Source: Scandinavium sp036271055 (lineage in GTDB: Bacteria; Pseudomonadota; Gammaproteobacteria; Enterobacterales; Enterobacteriaceae). From it: a DNA stretch of 64,000 nucleotides. How positions within the stretch are numbered: the first letter of the stretch is position 1; every line of letters starts with the position of its first letter. This document shows positions 62,383 to 64,000 of this stretch, one piece after another. The stretch is taken from NCBI RefSeq assembly GCF_036271055.1, contig NZ_DATBBJ010000080.1, forward strand, positions 38,297 through 102,296, read 5' to 3'. Below the pieces are notes generated by a model. The model did no database searches. It saw only the letters and a program-made list of their open reading frames with translations, and was not told the origin of the DNA. The position numbers and the translations under genes are program-made.

Positions 62383-62413
62383 ACCGGTCCACAGCCTTCG
62401 GACCGGTTTTTTT
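62383..62413 (+). terminator. Terminator after the sugar transporter
   Basis: ACCGGTCC and GGACCGGT form an 8-bp stem with a 9-base loop followed by seven T. It lies about 50 bases after the transporter and 70 bases before ytfL, so ytfL should have its own promoter downstream of it or be controlled by readthrough. Confidence 0.88.
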
Positions 62414-62485
62414 AGGTGTCATTCCACATTCTATAAACCACTCAACCATCCTTCCGAGGTTCTGACCTGAACGGTTAGAAAAACT

Positions 62486-63823
62486 ATGCTAAACAGTATA
62501 TTAATCATACTCTGCCTCATCGGCGTCAGTGCGTTTTTCTCGATTTCCGAGATTTCGCTTGCAGCTTCCCGCAAGATCAAACTGAAGCTGCTCGCCGATG
62601 AGGGCAACATTAATGCACAACGTGTTCTTAAAATGCAGGAAAACCCCGGTATGTTCTTTACCGTGGTGCAAATTGGCCTTAATGCCGTTGCTATTTTAGG
62701 GGGTATTGTTGGTGATGCCGCTTTCTCTCCGGCCTTCAACAAAATCCTTATCAACTACGTTTCTGTCGAGCTCGCAGACCAGATAAGCTTCATTCTGTCC
62801 TTCGTGCTGGTGACCAGTCTGTTCATCCTGATAGCTGACCTGACCCCGAAACGCATCGGTATGATTTCGCCCGAAGCTGTGGCTTTGCGGATCATCAACC
62901 CGATGCGCTTCTGCCTGTCCGTGTTCCGCCCGCTGGTGTGGTTATTCAACGGCATGGCGAATATGATTTTCCGCCTGTTCAAGCTGCCAATGGTACGCAA
63001 CGACGACATCACCTCCGACGATATTTATGCGGTGTTTGAAGCCGGTGCGCTGGCAGGCGTGCTGCGTAAACAGGAGCACGAGCTGATTGAAAACGTTTTC
63101 GAACTCGAATCGCGTACCGTGCCGTCTTCCATGACTTCACGCGAAAACGTTATCTGGTTCGATCTCACCGAAGACGAACAGAGTCTGAAGAACAAAGTCG
63201 CGCAACATCCGCACTCTAAGTTCCTGGTGTGTAAAGACGATATCGACCATATCATCGGCTACGTTGACTCAAAAGATTTGCTGAACCGCGTGCTGGCAAA
63301 CCAAAGCCTGGCGCTGGCCAGTGGCGTTCAACTGCGTAATGCGCTGATTGTGCCGGATACCTTGACGCTCTCCGAAGCGCTGGAAAGTTTCAAAACCGCA
63401 GGCGAAGACTTCGCGGTTATCATGAACGAATACGCGCTGGTGGTGGGTATCATCACGCTCAACGACGTGATGACCACGCTGATGGGTGACCTGGTCGGCC
63501 AGGGTCAGGAAGAGCAGATTGTCGCGCGTGATGAAAACTCATGGCTGGTCGACGGCGGTACGCCAATCGATGACGTCATGCGTGTGCTGGATATCGACGA
63601 ATTCCCGCAGTCGGGCAATTACGAAACCATCGGCGGCTTTATGATGTTTATGCTGCGTAAAATCCCGAAACGCACTGACTTCGTGAAGTTCTCAGGCTAT
63701 AAGTTCGAAGTGGTGGATATCGATAACTACCGTATCGATCAGCTGCTGGTGACGCGCATCGACAGTAAGCCAACGGTGCTGACACCGAAACTGCCGGATA
63801 CACAAGAGCAAGGCGCGGCCTAA
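62486..63823 (+). CDS. paeA: Polyamine export / CNNM-family membrane protein YtfL (PaeA)
   Basis: This 445-residue protein has an N-terminal DUF21/CNNM membrane domain (about 1-190, three or four spans), paired CBS domains (about 200-330) and a C-terminal CorC_HlyC domain (VDGGTPIDDVMRVLDI). In E. coli YtfL/PaeA protects cells from high cytoplasmic putrescine and cadaverine. Length and sequence follow the E. coli protein closely. In E. coli msrA lies next to it; here the sugar-oxidoreductase cluster separates the two. Confidence 0.94.
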   Translation: MLNSILIILCLIGVSAFFSISEISLAASRKIKLKLLADEGNINAQRVLKMQENPGMFFTVVQIGLNAVAILGGIVGDAAFSPAFNKILINYVSVELADQISFILSFVLVTSLFILIADLTPKRIGMISPEAVALRIINPMRFCLSVFRPLVWLFNGMANMIFRLFKLPMVRNDDITSDDIYAVFEAGALAGVLRKQEHELIENVFELESRTVPSSMTSRENVIWFDLTEDEQSLKNKVAQHPHSKFLVCKDDIDHIIGYVDSKDLLNRVLANQSLALASGVQLRNALIVPDTLTLSEALESFKTAGEDFAVIMNEYALVVGIITLNDVMTTLMGDLVGQGQEEQIVARDENSWLVDGGTPIDDVMRVLDIDEFPQSGNYETIGGFMMFMLRKIPKRTDFVKFSGYKFEVVDIDNYRIDQLLVTRIDSKPTVLTPKLPDTQEQGAA

Positions 63824-63849
63824 TTGCCGCCCCCGCAGAAACACTAACG

Positions 63850-63863
63850 GCTCCCAGTGGGAG
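63850..63863 (+). other. Interrupted ytfL terminator hairpin
   Basis: GGCTCCCAGTGGGAG could be the left part of a GGCTCCC-A-GTGGGAGCC hairpin 26 bases after ytfL. The IS begins directly after GGGAG, so the closing bases and T-run are displaced beyond the window. Confidence 0.5.
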
Positions 63864-64000
63864 TAATGCCAGTCAGTTAAGCGACTGACTGGCTGTTTTA
63901 TATGGCTTTTCTGTACTTGTAGGGCCTTTCCTTTACCACTCTCGGGAAGGCTCTTTCTCTTCTTGTTGGCAGTTTTACCATCTGCGCCATGCTTTCCATA
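63864..64000. mobile_element. IS4-family insertion sequence, left end only
   Basis: TAATGCCAGTCAGTTAAG at 63864-63881 matches the IS4 terminal inverted repeat (TAATGCCGATCAGTTAAG as I recall it) in 16 of 18 positions. A hairpin-forming stretch and GGCTGTTTTAT follow as in IS4. The transposase gene reads inward from the window edge on the minus strand. The other end lies beyond base 64000. Confidence 0.75.
63898..64000 (-). CDS. IS4-family transposase, C-terminal end
   Basis: A minus-strand frame entering from the right edge ends at TAA 63900-63898. Its last residues read KLPTRRERAFPRVVKERPYK, the pattern (R-x-R-x-x-P-R-x-V-K) seen at the extreme C-terminus of IS4-type DDE transposases. Only about 33 residues are in the window, so neither the catalytic triad nor intactness can be judged. 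Confidence 0.6.
   Translation of the reverse strand, partial: MESMAQMVKLPTRRERAFPRVVKERPYKYRKAI

Noticed and set aside
62347..62413. Attenuated leader of ytfL
   Set aside because: A TATACT-like -10 precedes the hairpin at 62383-62413, but the -35 spacing is wrong and the hairpin is explained as the terminator of the transporter gene.
1..64000. CRISPR array or tandem repeat array
   Set aside because: No regularly spaced direct repeats with unique spacers were seen anywhere in the window.

Overview
The window is chromosomal DNA of a member of the Enterobacteriaceae. From about 35 kb to 63.8 kb the gene order (cybC, pmbA, yjgA, mpl, fbp, yjfF-ytfTRQ, ppa, chpB-chpS, ytfP, tamB-tamA, msrA, ytfL) is that of Escherichia coli, and the proteins closely match their E. 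coli counterparts. Extra clusters inserted into this backbone point to a genus near Enterobacter, Lelliottia or Leclercia; I cannot fix the genus from the sequence alone.

Region 1 (1-15015) is a genomic island in the 3' end of the leuX tRNA gene, with a P4-type integrase next to the tRNA. Its left end lies outside the window. It carries satellite-type genes (Gp2/YfjJ-like replication protein, AlpA activator, zinc-ribbon proteins), a family 2 glycosyltransferase and two candidate anti-phage loci. One is a 1171-residue UPF1-like helicase with a C-terminal phospholipase-D nuclease, resembling single-gene Mokosh type II. Divergent from it is a markedly AT-rich four-gene operon: a gamma-class adenine methyltransferase, a protein with two GHKL ATPase domains of which the second looks like a histidine kinase, a receiver-domain protein, and a Cys/His-containing protein I do not recognise. 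Each start codon overlaps the previous stop. This operon is my strongest candidate for an undescribed system.

Region 2 (15.0-25.7 kb) holds leuX, ahr, a cellobiose-type PTS operon (IIB, family 4 glycosidase, IIC, no IIA), two orphan fimbrial-subunit-like genes, an RpiR-type regulator, and the anaerobic ribonucleotide reductase pair nrdD-nrdG. The PTS operon and the regulator share a palindrome (TGAAA-N5-TTTCA). nrdD has two NrdR boxes and an FNR site, and an ERIC repeat runs up to the nrdG start codon.

Region 3 (25.7-34.4 kb) is one long minus-strand cluster: a small PRD protein, SFCGS, DUF4312, DUF4311 and DUF4310 proteins, an amidohydrolase, a DgaE-like PLP lyase, a DgaF-like aldolase, a secreted lactonase and a BglG-type regulator. 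It looks like uptake and catabolism of an amino-sugar acid or related compound by a transporter whose mechanism has not been described to my knowledge. A chromosomal hok-type toxin locus follows.

Region 4 (35-55 kb) is the conserved backbone. A chemoreceptor gene with a near-consensus FliA promoter sits between yjfF and fbp. Region 5 (55.0-62.3 kb) is a LacI-regulated cluster of four different Gfo/Idh/MocA oxidoreductases and a GPH-family sugar transporter, inserted between msrA and ytfL. The window ends inside an IS4-family element placed in what looks like the ytfL terminator.
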